Shown here: piece by piece, positions 7,204-14,016 of the stretch
How the letters are laid out: each line of letters opens with the position of its first letter
How positions within the stretch are numbered: position 1 is the first letter of the stretch
DNA from: an uncultured Pelagibacteraceae bacterium
Lineage (GTDB): Bacteria > Pseudomonadota > Alphaproteobacteria > Pelagibacterales > Pelagibacteraceae
Direction: 5' to 3'
Length of the DNA stretch: 14,016 nt
Assembly: GCA_902632875.1 (NCBI GenBank)
Contig: CACPEI010000015.1
Location: forward strand, 1-14,016
Notes under the pieces: generated by a model
What the model was told of the DNA's origin: nothing
Seen by the model: the letters and a program-made list of their open reading frames with translations, nothing else
Database searches by the model: none
Position numbers and translations under genes: made by a program

Positions 7204-7665
7204 ATGATCAAATATTTTTTTACTATACTAATAAGTTTATTATTTTTTAATCAAACGTTTGCAAAAGATGTAAGTATAAATGAAAATATTGATCTCGAGT
7301 TTGTTTGTGATTTAGAAAAAAAAATAATTAAAAATTCAGAATTTAATTATCAAACTTTTTTAGCTAAAGATTTAAATGAAAAGGGTTTAGATAGTTTTAA
7401 AATTTTATCAAAAAAACCAGAAACACTTTTAATCAAAGGATTATCATCATTTCTCTCAGTTTCATCAAAACTTAACGTCAAAGTAGTCAATAAAGATGTG
7501 GTTTTATTTAAATCAATTGATCAAGAAAAAAATTATTCTGAGTCAGGTATTATTACAAGGAAAACAGGTGAATTAATTCATGAAATAACGAAAAATATGA
7601 AAAGTGAAAACTCTGAAAAATATATTTCTATTTATTCATGTAATAAGGATGACAAAAAAGTATAA
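7204..7665 (+). CDS. Predicted secreted protein of unknown function
   Basis: I do not recognise this family. The 153-residue protein (156 if the ATG at 7195 is used) opens with MIKYFFTILISLLFFNQTFA, a clear signal peptide with likely cleavage after TFA. The mature part is lysine-, asparagine- and serine-rich, with one cysteine near each end (in FVCDLEK and in YSCNKDD) that could form a disulphide, and alternating short strands such as NVKVVNKDVVLFKS and ESGIITRKTGEL, suggesting a small beta-rich periplasmic domain. I prefer the ATG at 7204 because the 7195 start abuts the T-run of the tmoX terminator and adds MCK before the signal peptide; neither has a good ribosome site. It is separated from the MORN gene by 34 bases. 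No function is proposed. Confidence 0.65.
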   Translation: MIKYFFTILISLLFFNQTFAKDVSINENIDLEFVCDLEKKIIKNSEFNYQTFLAKDLNEKGLDSFKILSKKPETLLIKGLSSFLSVSSKLNVKVVNKDVVLFKSIDQEKNYSESGIITRKTGELIHEITKNMKSENSEKYISIYSCNKDDKKV

Positions 7666-7699
7666 TTTTTATTTAAATAATTTTGTGTAAAATATTATT

Positions 7700-8077
7700 A
7701 TGAAAAAATATCTTTTAACAATAATTTTAAGTTTATTTATCAGCACGATTGCAATAGCACGTAGCACAGGATGCAAAGAAGGAAATTGTGAAAACGGTTT
7801 TGGTAAATGGGTTTACACAGATAAAACTACCTATGAAGGTGAGTGGGTAGGTACTAAAAAAAACGGACAAGGAGTTGAAACTTGGCCTAATGGATATATC
7901 TACAAAGGTGAGTTTAAAAATAGCGAATGGAGCGGGGTGGGTGTTTTAACTTTTCCAGATGGTTCAACTTATGAAGGTGAATGGGCAAAAGGTTTTATGA
8001 ACGGCAAAGGAACTTTCACTTGGTCTGATGGCACTCAAAAAACAGGAATATGGAAAAATGGAAAGTTACAAGATTAA
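7700..8077 (+). CDS. Secreted MORN-repeat protein
   Basis: The 125-residue protein has a signal peptide (MKKYLLTIILSLFISTIAIA, likely cut after residue 20) and then MORN repeats. Three good copies start near residues 45, 68 and 91, each following the Y-x-G-E-[WF] ... G-x-G ... [WF]-x-[ND]-G pattern: YEGEWVG, YKGEFKN and YEGEWAK. A partial copy lies at about 25-44 with C25 and C30 (GCKEGNC), and another ends the protein (GIWKNGK). MORN repeats form an elongated beta-hairpin sheet and are usually scaffolds or lipid/protein contact surfaces, not enzymes. The stop is directly followed by the ATG of the next gene (TAAATG), so the two are probably cotranscribed. A role in the envelope is inferred from the signal peptide; nothing ties it directly to TMAO uptake. 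Confidence 0.8.
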   Translation: MKKYLLTIILSLFISTIAIARSTGCKEGNCENGFGKWVYTDKTTYEGEWVGTKKNGQGVETWPNGYIYKGEFKNSEWSGVGVLTFPDGSTYEGEWAKGFMNGKGTFTWSDGTQKTGIWKNGKLQD

Positions 8078-8629
8078 ATGTTGAAAGAAAATTTTATCAA
8101 TAAAATAAAATATTTACCTGAGACTACAAAACAGTTTGGTGGCTTGGTATTAATAATTTTGATTATTTCATTATCTTTTTTTGTTCTAAATATAAAGTTT
8201 GGTGGTGGCGATGAACTTGTTAGAAAAATGAAGTTAGAAGAGGAAAGAATTGCTAAAGAAAAGAAATTAAGTGAATTAATTTCTAAATTGCCTTCAGGAA
8301 TATTAGTAACTTTTGATGGCACAGATCACTATAAGTTAACAAATGAGGTTTATGAGCAAGTTTGTAAAGCTACAAAATTAATTCCTCAACGTGCAATTAT
8401 GGGCGCAAATTTTTTAAATTTTAGAGCGCATGAAATTTACACAATTAACGGTAACAAAATTGATGAAACATTTGTTAAGTGGGACGAGGACAAAAATAAG
8501 TGTTTTGCAGGGTTTACAGTTAGTGGAAATAATGTTGGAGTTGACGAGTCAATAACTGTAAGTGGTGAAGCATTAAGTTTTTTAAGCACAGGAATTGACA
8601 CCAGGGTTTATTATATTAAAAATTTTTAG
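8078..8629 (+). CDS. Single-span membrane protein of unknown function
   Basis: This 183-residue protein is not a family I recognise. It has a short N-terminal cytoplasmic stretch, one membrane span at about 22-40 (GLVLIILIISLSFFVLNI), a charged helix at 45-70 likely to form a coiled coil (KMKLEEERIAKEKKLSEL), and a soluble domain from about 72 to the end with two cysteines, C96 and C142. The soluble domain alternates beta-type segments (GILVTFDG, YTINGNKIDET, GFTVSGNNVGVDESITVSG) and probably faces the periplasm. The start codon immediately follows the stop of the MORN gene, indicating translational coupling. It ends 65 bases before tmoW, and a run of seven G overlaps its stop codon. A partnership with the MORN protein is suggested by the spacing only. 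Confidence 0.65.
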   Translation: MLKENFINKIKYLPETTKQFGGLVLIILIISLSFFVLNIKFGGGDELVRKMKLEEERIAKEKKLSELISKLPSGILVTFDGTDHYKLTNEVYEQVCKATKLIPQRAIMGANFLNFRAHEIYTINGNKIDETFVKWDEDKNKCFAGFTVSGNNVGVDESITVSGEALSFLSTGIDTRVYYIKNF

Positions 8630-8649
8630 GGGGGGAAAGTAACAATATT

Positions 8650-8670
8650 ATGGATTTAACTTTATCCTAA
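8650..8670 (+). other. Possible six-residue leader ORF before tmoW
   Basis: A short frame, MDLTLS then stop, starts 25 bases before the tmoW ATG ends and is preceded by a G-rich Shine-Dalgarno-like run (GGGGGGGAAAG, 8629-8639) with about 10 bases spacing. It is in frame with tmoW but closed by two stops. It may be a short upstream ORF, or the G-run may be incidental. The tmoW start itself has no obvious ribosome site. Confidence 0.2.
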
Positions 8671-8694
8671 TTTCATATAACTTAATTAATATTT

Positions 8695-9717
8695 ATGTCT
8701 GAGCCAGTTATCAAATGTGAAAATGTATATAAAATATTTGGAGCAAATGCTCAAAAAATGCTTCAAGATTCTAATGGTAATGTTGATGCAAAAACTTTCC
8801 AAGAAAATGGGTGTATTGTAGGAGTGAACAACGCTTCTTTTGAAGTTACAAAAGGAGAAATGTTAGTTGTTATGGGTTTATCTGGCTCAGGTAAATCAAC
8901 TTTATTAAGATGTATTTCAAGATTGACTGATGCAACAGGTGGTAAAATTTTCATAGAGGGCCAGGACTTGTTACAATTAAATAATAAAGATTTAATAGAT
9001 CTTAGAAGAAATAAAATGGGAATGGTTTTTCAAAGCTTTGCTTTGCTTCCACATAAAACTGTTGTTGAGAACATTGCGTTTCCTCTTCAGATTAAAGGGA
9101 TCAAAACTGAAGATAGCATAAATAAAGCAATGGATATGGTTAAACTAGTTGGTCTCGATGGAAGAGAAAACTATTTTCCAAGAGAACTTTCAGGAGGACA
9201 ACAACAAAGAGTAGGTATTGCAAGATCTTTAGCAGTTGAACCGGATATTTGGTTTTTAGATGAGCCCTTTTCAGCTTTGGATCCATTAATTAGAAAAGAG
9301 ATGCAAGATGAGTTTTTAAGACTTCAAGATAAGTTACAAAAAACAATTATGTTTATTACACATGATTTTGATGAGGCTTTAAAACTTGCTGACAGAATTG
9401 CAATTATGAAAGATGGAATAATTGAGCAGTTAGATACCCCAGCTAATATTGTTTTAAATCCAGCCACTGAATATGTCAGAAAATTTACTGAAGAAGTACC
9501 GAGAGAAAAAGTTTTATTGATTAAGGATGTAATGGATACATCGAAAGATAATTTAGGCGATTTAAAAGTCTCTAAAGATGAAATCATAGAGAATGTTGCA
9601 GAAAAAATTCTTACACAGGAAAAAATAGTCGCTGTAGTTGATAACAATAACGAAATTATAGGCTCTATCAATCCAACAAAAATAATTAATACAGTCTTTG
9701 GGGGGAAGAAAAAATAA
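8695..9717 (+). CDS. tmoW: TMAO / quaternary amine ABC transporter, ATP-binding protein
   Basis: This 340-residue ProV-type ATPase powers uptake of the amine bound by TmoX. Walker A is GLSGSGKST at 61-69, the Q-loop is FQSFALLPH at 112-120, the ABC signature LSGGQ is at 165-169, Walker B is WFLDEP at 186-191, and the switch His is H223 (ITHDFDEA). After the nucleotide domain (about 1-265), residues 270-340 form a short regulatory tail with one CBS-like stretch (IVAVVDNNNEIIGSINP); OpuA-type ATPases usually carry two CBS copies for osmotic sensing, so this tail looks reduced. It is 10 bases upstream of tmoV and surely cotranscribed with it. A run of six G near its 3' end (9700-9705) may help translation of tmoV. 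Its promoter is not evident, and the three preceding genes may be on the same transcript. Confidence 0.87.
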   Translation: MSEPVIKCENVYKIFGANAQKMLQDSNGNVDAKTFQENGCIVGVNNASFEVTKGEMLVVMGLSGSGKSTLLRCISRLTDATGGKIFIEGQDLLQLNNKDLIDLRRNKMGMVFQSFALLPHKTVVENIAFPLQIKGIKTEDSINKAMDMVKLVGLDGRENYFPRELSGGQQQRVGIARSLAVEPDIWFLDEPFSALDPLIRKEMQDEFLRLQDKLQKTIMFITHDFDEALKLADRIAIMKDGIIEQLDTPANIVLNPATEYVRKFTEEVPREKVLLIKDVMDTSKDNLGDLKVSKDEIIENVAEKILTQEKIVAVVDNNNEIIGSINPTKIINTVFGGKKK

Positions 9718-9727
9718 TAATTAGATT

Positions 9728-11881
9728 ATGGAATTTTTAAAGAAATATCCGAAAACTTTTCAGTGGTTATTTTTATTAATTGTATTCTTTGCTTTGTGCT
9801 TTGCGATTGATGTTCCTGAAACATATAAGTTTATTAGGGGTCAAGCAGAATTTGTCAAAGATCCTAATCAAAGTAGTTATGTATTTTTAGGTAAAGAGGT
9901 AAGATACTACGCTTTTGATGTCTTTTGGAGATTACCTCCATTGCTTGGATGGTTACCCATCTGGATTAATGACTCGTTATTTTTCTTAATGAACGAATGG
10001 ATGCCAATTGAAGTTTGGAATGAAGATACTCAAGAATTTAAAAGTCGGCCTATAGTTTTACAAATTAGCAGAAATTTGACTGCCTTTATGACTTTTTTAA
10101 TAGAATTAATAAGAGAGATTTTATTGGGAGGTCTTGAAACTATTGTTGCCTTCACCAGTTGGGATTGGATAGATAAAAACCCATGGGCTGAATTACCAGG
10201 ATTACCTTGGACTATCGTTGCAGCAGGTGCAGCATTACTTTCTTATAAATTAAGCGGTAAAGGTCTAGCTTTGTTTGCAGGTTTAACAATGGTTTACATT
10301 TCTGTGTTTGGTCAATGGAAACCTTCCATGCAAACTCTTTCATTTATATTAGTTGCTGCTCCATTATCTTTTATTTTTGGACTTGGATTAGGAATAGCAG
10401 CTTTTAAAAGTAAACGAGTAGAAAAAGCTTTATACCCAATATTATTAGTAATGCAGACAATGCCACAATATGCTGTATTGGTTCCAGCACTAGTTCTTTT
10501 TGGAGTAGGTGATCATGCTGCAGTGATTATTACTATGGTTGTAGCAATACCTCCGATGATTTTATTAACTCTATTAGGTTTAAGAGCAGTCCCTCCAGAA
10601 GTTATTGAAGCAGGTAGAATGAGTGGATGCACTAATTTTCAATTAATGTTTAAAGTATTAATTCCAACCGCTAGAAGAGATATTTTAATTGGGGTAAACC
10701 AAGTAATCATGGTTTGCTTTTCAATGGCAGTTATCTCAGCTTTTATTGGAGCGAAAGGATTAGGATTCAATTTATTATTAGCACTAAACCAATTAAACAT
10801 TGGATTAGCTTTAGAAGCAGGCTTATGCATCAGTTTAATTGCAATTCTTTTAGATAAGATGTCTTTGGCATGGGCTAATAAACAAACAGATTATTTTGGC
10901 AATCTTACCTTCTACCAAAGAAATAAAAATCTTTTATTTTTTGGTGTTATATTTGTCATTGGAATTGTGCTGGCTTATATTGGAACTTATTTATTTAAAG
11001 ATACTTTTAATTATTTATTTGAAATTCCACACAATAAAGGGATATCGACTGCTGATTTTTGGAACAAAGGAGTTGATTGGATTTTCGATACTTTCTTCAT
11101 TTATATTAAAGCTTTTAATACATGGCTAATACAAGATGTCCTTCAACCCATGAGAGCTCTATATTTGAGAATGCCTGCAATTGCTACAATTGTTTTAGTT
11201 GTTGGTGCAGGATATTTAATTGGTGGTTTACGTTCAGCATTAGTAGTTTGTGCTTTAACTTTATTTATCGCATTCAGCCCTTGGTGGGATAGAGCTTTGG
11301 TCACAGCATACATGGCAACTTTTGGAGTTATTGTTTCTTGTATTATTGGATTTACAGTAGGAACTTTATGTTTCCAAAATAAACATTCAGCTAACTTTAT
11401 GTTAGGCGTTTGCGATATTTTTCAAACATTTCCGTCTTTCGTTTATTTAATTCCAGTAATGATGTTATTTGGTATAACAGATACATCTGTACTTATTGCA
11501 GTTATAGTTTATGCAACAATACCTGCCACAAGGTATACAATTGAGGGACTCAGAAGCGTTCCGGCTGGACTGCATGATGCTGCAACTATGTCAGGTGTGA
11601 ATAAATTCCAAAGATTAACTAAAATAGAATTTCCTTTGGCATTTCCACATATGATGCTTGGTATTAATCAAACGATTGTGTTTGCTTTATTTATGGTGAT
11701 CATAGGGGCATTTATTGGGACAGAGGATTTAGGTCAATATATATTAAAAGCATTATCAGATAAAAAAGGTGCTGGAATTGGATTAACACTTGGTATCTGT
11801 GTAGCTTTCATAGCTTTAATATTTGATAATTTAATTAGAGCTTACGTCCAAAAAAGAAAAAAACATTTAGGTATTGATTAA
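9728..11881 (+). CDS. tmoV: TMAO / quaternary amine ABC transporter, fused double permease
   Basis: The 717-residue inner-membrane protein contains two ProW/OpuAB-type permease domains in tandem, at about 200-385 and 520-705, in place of the usual single domain acting as a homodimer. Each has the coupling-helix EAA-type motif: VIEAGRMSGCTNFQLMFKV at 292-310 and LHDAATMSGVNKFQRLTKI at 615-633, with matching FQTFPSFVYLIP and MQTMPQYAVLVP lead-ins. Extra N-terminal and linker segments (1-195, 390-515) are hydrophobic and Trp/Phe-rich, so the protein has roughly a dozen or more spans. The ATG at 9728 has no strong near ribosome site; the upstream G-run is about 22 bases away. It ends with TAA at 11881, 7 bases from the stop of convergent tmm. 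The fusion implies a heteromeric pore from one chain. The substrate follows the neighbours. Confidence 0.85.
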   Translation: MEFLKKYPKTFQWLFLLIVFFALCFAIDVPETYKFIRGQAEFVKDPNQSSYVFLGKEVRYYAFDVFWRLPPLLGWLPIWINDSLFFLMNEWMPIEVWNEDTQEFKSRPIVLQISRNLTAFMTFLIELIREILLGGLETIVAFTSWDWIDKNPWAELPGLPWTIVAAGAALLSYKLSGKGLALFAGLTMVYISVFGQWKPSMQTLSFILVAAPLSFIFGLGLGIAAFKSKRVEKALYPILLVMQTMPQYAVLVPALVLFGVGDHAAVIITMVVAIPPMILLTLLGLRAVPPEVIEAGRMSGCTNFQLMFKVLIPTARRDILIGVNQVIMVCFSMAVISAFIGAKGLGFNLLLALNQLNIGLALEAGLCISLIAILLDKMSLAWANKQTDYFGNLTFYQRNKNLLFFGVIFVIGIVLAYIGTYLFKDTFNYLFEIPHNKGISTADFWNKGVDWIFDTFFIYIKAFNTWLIQDVLQPMRALYLRMPAIATIVLVVGAGYLIGGLRSALVVCALTLFIAFSPWWDRALVTAYMATFGVIVSCIIGFTVGTLCFQNKHSANFMLGVCDIFQTFPSFVYLIPVMMLFGITDTSVLIAVIVYATIPATRYTIEGLRSVPAGLHDAATMSGVNKFQRLTKIEFPLAFPHMMLGINQTIVFALFMVIIGAFIGTEDLGQYILKALSDKKGAGIGLTLGICVAFIALIFDNLIRAYVQKRKKHLGID

Positions 11882-11888
11882 TCTTAGA

Positions 11889-13220
11889 TTATTTGTCTAA
11901 AAAAGTTTTTGAAGAGTCGTCCATAGCAGTTGCCCATGGCGTATGATGAATAGGAGCAATTGATCCAGTTACAGGAGATGAAAAAGATTTATCTCTATAT
12001 GTTGAAATATCTTCAACTTTATGATGTTCCCATTCTTTAAAGTGTTTTCTTATTAACTCAAAATCAATTTTTGGATAATCAGACATTCCATGAAGCTCTT
12101 TTGTATACTCAGTTTGAAAATCAATCATTTGATCAGGGTTCTCTAGCTTTTCTTCCATTGCAACCCATTTATTAATATCTTTTTCAACTTCATCATTACT
12201 AGGTATTTTAATTTTATTCATAATTACATCTCTTGCGTACCAAGCTTGGCAATCAAACATATTAAATGTATGGAATTGATCTTGCATGCCAAGATATAAA
12301 AGTTTGTGATTATCTTGCCAAACCACTCCTTTATATAATTTTGGTGGATAAAGTCTGTTTCTAGTTTTTAATTGTAAATTTTCCTCTAGAAATGGAAAAT
12401 GATGAAGATAACCAGTGCAAAGAATTATAACATCAGCCTCTTGTTCAGTGCCATCTTTAAAGATTGCTTTTTTTCCTACTAATTTGTCAAGATAATGAAC
12501 CTCTTTCATTCCATCAGGCCACTTAAATCCCATCGGGTTATGTCGATAACCAATGGTAACACTTTTAGCTCCATATTTATTACACTGAAGTGCGATATCT
12601 TCTGCTGAATAACTACTACCTAGTACTATTACATTTTTATCTCTAAACTCTTCTGCATCTCTAAAGTCATGAGAATGCATTATTCTTCCAGGAAATGTAT
12701 CCATTCCTTTGTATTCTGGAATAAATGGAACTGAAAAGTGACCAGTTGAAACAACAACAAAATCAAAATTATCTTTTAATACTTTATTGTTAACTTTATC
12801 TTGATAACTAAGTTCAAATTTATCATTTTTAAATATGGTATTTATAACTCTGGTATTAAATTTGATTTTTTTTTTTAAATTTCCTTTACTTACTCTTCCA
12901 ACAATATAGTTATATAAAACTTCTCTAGGTGGAAAGGATGGTATTGGCTTTCCAAAATGTTCATCAAAAGAATAATCAGCAAATTCTAAACATTCTTTTG
13001 GTCCATTTGACCAAAGATATCTATACATACTGTTAGGAACTGGGTCCCCGTATTGATCAGATCCTGTTCGCCAACTATAATTCCATAAGCCACCCCAATC
13101 TTCTTGCTTTTCAAAACAAACAACTTCAGGGATTTTTCCACCATTTTTTTCCGCTAGTTCAAAAGACCTTAACATTGATAGTCCACAAGGTCCTGCACCA
13201 ATAATTGCTACTTTTGTCAT
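11889..13220 (-). CDS. tmm: Trimethylamine monooxygenase (flavin-containing monooxygenase)
   Basis: This 443-residue enzyme belongs to bacterial FMO proteins that oxidise trimethylamine to TMAO with NADPH and O2. Motifs in order: FAD-binding GAGPCGL at 8-14, the FMO signature FPGRIMHSHDF at 176-186 (F-x-G-x3-H-x3-F), NADPH-binding Rossmann motif GSSYSAED at 201-208 whose Tyr204 matches the Tyr of characterised Tmm, and LCTGY at 267-271. The length matches known Tmm proteins (about 445). The ATG at 13220 gives a clean N-terminus MTKVAIIGAG, with no strong ribosome site. It points away from the other catabolic genes and is convergent with tmoV, so it has its own promoter, probably in the 77-base gap shared with the gpsA-like gene. 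Its product TMAO feeds the Tdm step. Tmm is favoured over dimethylsulphide-type FMO by genomic context; Tmm enzymes can also oxidise DMS. Confidence 0.9.
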   Translation of the reverse strand: MTKVAIIGAGPCGLSMLRSFELAEKNGGKIPEVVCFEKQEDWGGLWNYSWRTGSDQYGDPVPNSMYRYLWSNGPKECLEFADYSFDEHFGKPIPSFPPREVLYNYIVGRVSKGNLKKKIKFNTRVINTIFKNDKFELSYQDKVNNKVLKDNFDFVVVSTGHFSVPFIPEYKGMDTFPGRIMHSHDFRDAEEFRDKNVIVLGSSYSAEDIALQCNKYGAKSVTIGYRHNPMGFKWPDGMKEVHYLDKLVGKKAIFKDGTEQEADVIILCTGYLHHFPFLEENLQLKTRNRLYPPKLYKGVVWQDNHKLLYLGMQDQFHTFNMFDCQAWYARDVIMNKIKIPSNDEVEKDINKWVAMEEKLENPDQMIDFQTEYTKELHGMSDYPKIDFELIRKHFKEWEHHKVEDISTYRDKSFSSPVTGSIAPIHHTPWATAMDDSSKTFLDK

Positions 13221-13250
13221 TAATCTACTAAATTAAATAATTAATTCTGT

Positions 13251-13280
13251 ATTTTACTAACAAAATGATGACAATTACAA
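13251..13280 (-). promoter_or_regulatory. Candidate promoter for tmm
   Basis: On the minus strand, TTGTAA (13280-13275, 4 of 6) and TAAAAT (13256-13251, 5 of 6) are separated by 18 bases; the predicted start lies about 24 bases before the tmm ATG. It overlaps the candidate gpsA-like promoter on the other strand. A/T-rich background makes this tentative. Confidence 0.3.
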
Positions 13281-13281
13281 T
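13253..13281 (+). promoter_or_regulatory. Candidate promoter for the GpsA-like gene
   Basis: TTTACT (13253-13258, 4 of 6), a 17-base spacer and TACAAT (13276-13281, 5 of 6 to TATAAT) lie 16 bases before the ATG at 13298. The leader would be very short, so leaderless or near-leaderless initiation is possible. Confidence 0.3.
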
Positions 13282-13297
13282 AAAATAATTATTTGTT

Positions 13298-14016
13298 ATG
13301 AAAAATATCTTAGTTATTGGTGGAGGTGCAATGGGCTCTGCATTTACAATCCCAAGTTTAGAAAATAAAAATAATGTTACAATTACTGAGCCCTATAGCA
13401 AAAGATTTATTAAAGATTTATCTTCTAAAAAAAAGTTTCATTCTGCTCTTAAGATTAAATTACCAAAACAATTAAAGTTTAGAAAATTTTCTAAAAATTT
13501 ATTAAAAGAAAATTTTGATCTAATAGTAATAGCCTTAAGTCTTCCAGGTATTGATTTTATTGGTAAAGAATTAAAAGAGTTAAGAGTTAAATCACCAATT
13601 TTGGTTCTTACTAAAGGGTTAAAATTTGAAAAAAAAAAGAATAAGATATTAACAATTTCAGAACAACTTCAAAAAAACTATGATCTAAAAAATATTTCAG
13701 TACTAAAAGGACCTTGTTTGGCAAAAGAATTAGCCAGAAAAAATCAAACTAGTGTGATTATAGCAAATAAAAATATTAACATTGCAAAATCTATAGGAAG
13801 AAAAATTTCTACTAAATATTATTTAACTGAATACTCCCGGGATGTAGTAGGAGTAGAGGTCTGTTCAGCAATTAAAAATATATATTCAATGATCATTGGA
13901 GCTGGTCAAAGTCTTAACTCTTCATCTAATTTATTTCAAAAAGCAGTTCTTGAAATGAGATATTTAAATAGATATTTTAAAGGTAAAGATGAAACAATCC
14001 TTGGGCTCGCTGGAGT
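13298..14016 (+). CDS. Glycerol-3-phosphate dehydrogenase (GpsA) homologue, 3' end outside window
   Basis: The first 239 residues are visible. The N-terminus MKNILVIGGGAMGSAF is an NAD(P)-binding Rossmann motif. GpsA landmarks follow: VLTKGL at 103-108 (catalytic-type K106), VLKGPCLAKELA at 135-146, GVEVCSAIKN at 185-194 (catalytic Lys K193) and TILGLAG at 233-239. Together these identify the 6-phosphogluconate-like C-terminal domain of NAD(P)-dependent glycerol-3-phosphate dehydrogenase, which makes sn-glycerol 3-phosphate for phospholipids. Two places differ from typical GpsA: the GSWGTA signature is GGAMGSA, and the substrate-phosphate NTKAALITRG stretch reads NSSSNLFQKAV at 207-217, with Lys in place of the usual Arg. 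It may be the cell's only, diverged GpsA or a paralogue with another substrate. It is divergent from tmm with a 77-base gap. The family is fairly sure; the substrate is not, so I give no symbol. Confidence 0.75.
   Translation, partial: MKNILVIGGGAMGSAFTIPSLENKNNVTITEPYSKRFIKDLSSKKKFHSALKIKLPKQLKFRKFSKNLLKENFDLIVIALSLPGIDFIGKELKELRVKSPILVLTKGLKFEKKKNKILTISEQLQKNYDLKNISVLKGPCLAKELARKNQTSVIIANKNINIAKSIGRKISTKYYLTEYSRDVVGVEVCSAIKNIYSMIIGAGQSLNSSSNLFQKAVLEMRYLNRYFKGKDETILGLAG

Noticed and set aside
8074..8322. 82-residue minus-strand frame opposite the single-span membrane protein gene
   Set aside because: No motif, antisense to a gene coupled to its neighbour.
9324..9671. 115-residue open frame on the minus strand inside tmoW
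   Set aside because: It lies wholly antisense to a well-supported ATPase gene, with serine/isoleucine-rich sequence and no domain; an A/T-rich shadow.
1..14016. tRNA, rRNA, CRISPR arrays, insertion sequences, attachment sites
   Set aside because: No cloverleaf, repeat-spacer pattern, transposase or terminal inverted repeats were seen on reading; small RNAs would need covariance searches I cannot run.

Overview
This window looks like a piece of the chromosome of a SAR11-type marine alphaproteobacterium (Pelagibacterales). The reasons are a very A+T-rich sequence (roughly 70 percent by eye), tight gene packing with few gaps over 100 bases, lysine- and asparagine-rich proteins, and gene content typical of methylated-amine users in that group. 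I could not run a phylogenetic placement, so this is an inference.

The window holds a methylated-amine catabolic island. Tmm (13220-11889, minus) oxidises trimethylamine (TMA) to TMAO. A binding-protein ABC transporter, TmoX (6189-7133), TmoW (8695-9717) and TmoV (9728-11881), all plus, imports TMAO or a related quaternary amine. Tdm (6088-3749, minus), a DUF1989-GcvT fusion, demethylates TMAO to dimethylamine (DMA) and formaldehyde. GmaS (1922-453, minus) fixes monomethylamine (MMA) onto glutamate. MgsA (428 to beyond position 1, minus) is the amidotransferase subunit of N-methylglutamate synthase. Only the DMA-to-MMA step has no recognisable known enzyme here. A DAO-family flavoprotein (3318-1993) lies between tdm and gmaS and is a candidate for that step or for N-methylglutamate oxidation.

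Layout: 1-6088 is a leftward run of mgsA, gmaS, FAD oxidoreductase, a small MarR-like protein and tdm; the MarR-like start overlaps the tdm stop by one base. Position 6089-6188 is a 100-base divergent control region with two candidate promoters that share a -35 box and a 12-base palindrome at the tmoX start site. From 6189 genes run rightward: tmoX, then a clear intrinsic terminator, then three small envelope-type genes of unknown role (a secreted protein, a secreted MORN-repeat protein and a single-span membrane protein), then tmoW and tmoV. The tail of tmoV meets the tail of leftward tmm with 7 bases between. Tmm is divergent from a partial GpsA-like dehydrogenase (13298 to beyond 14016).

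The unexpected parts are the unassigned flavoprotein at the missing pathway step, the MarR-like gene coupled to tdm, the three-gene insertion that splits the transporter, the apparent duplicated DUF1989 module in Tdm, and the divergent GpsA homologue. No RNA genes, mobile elements or CRISPR arrays were seen.
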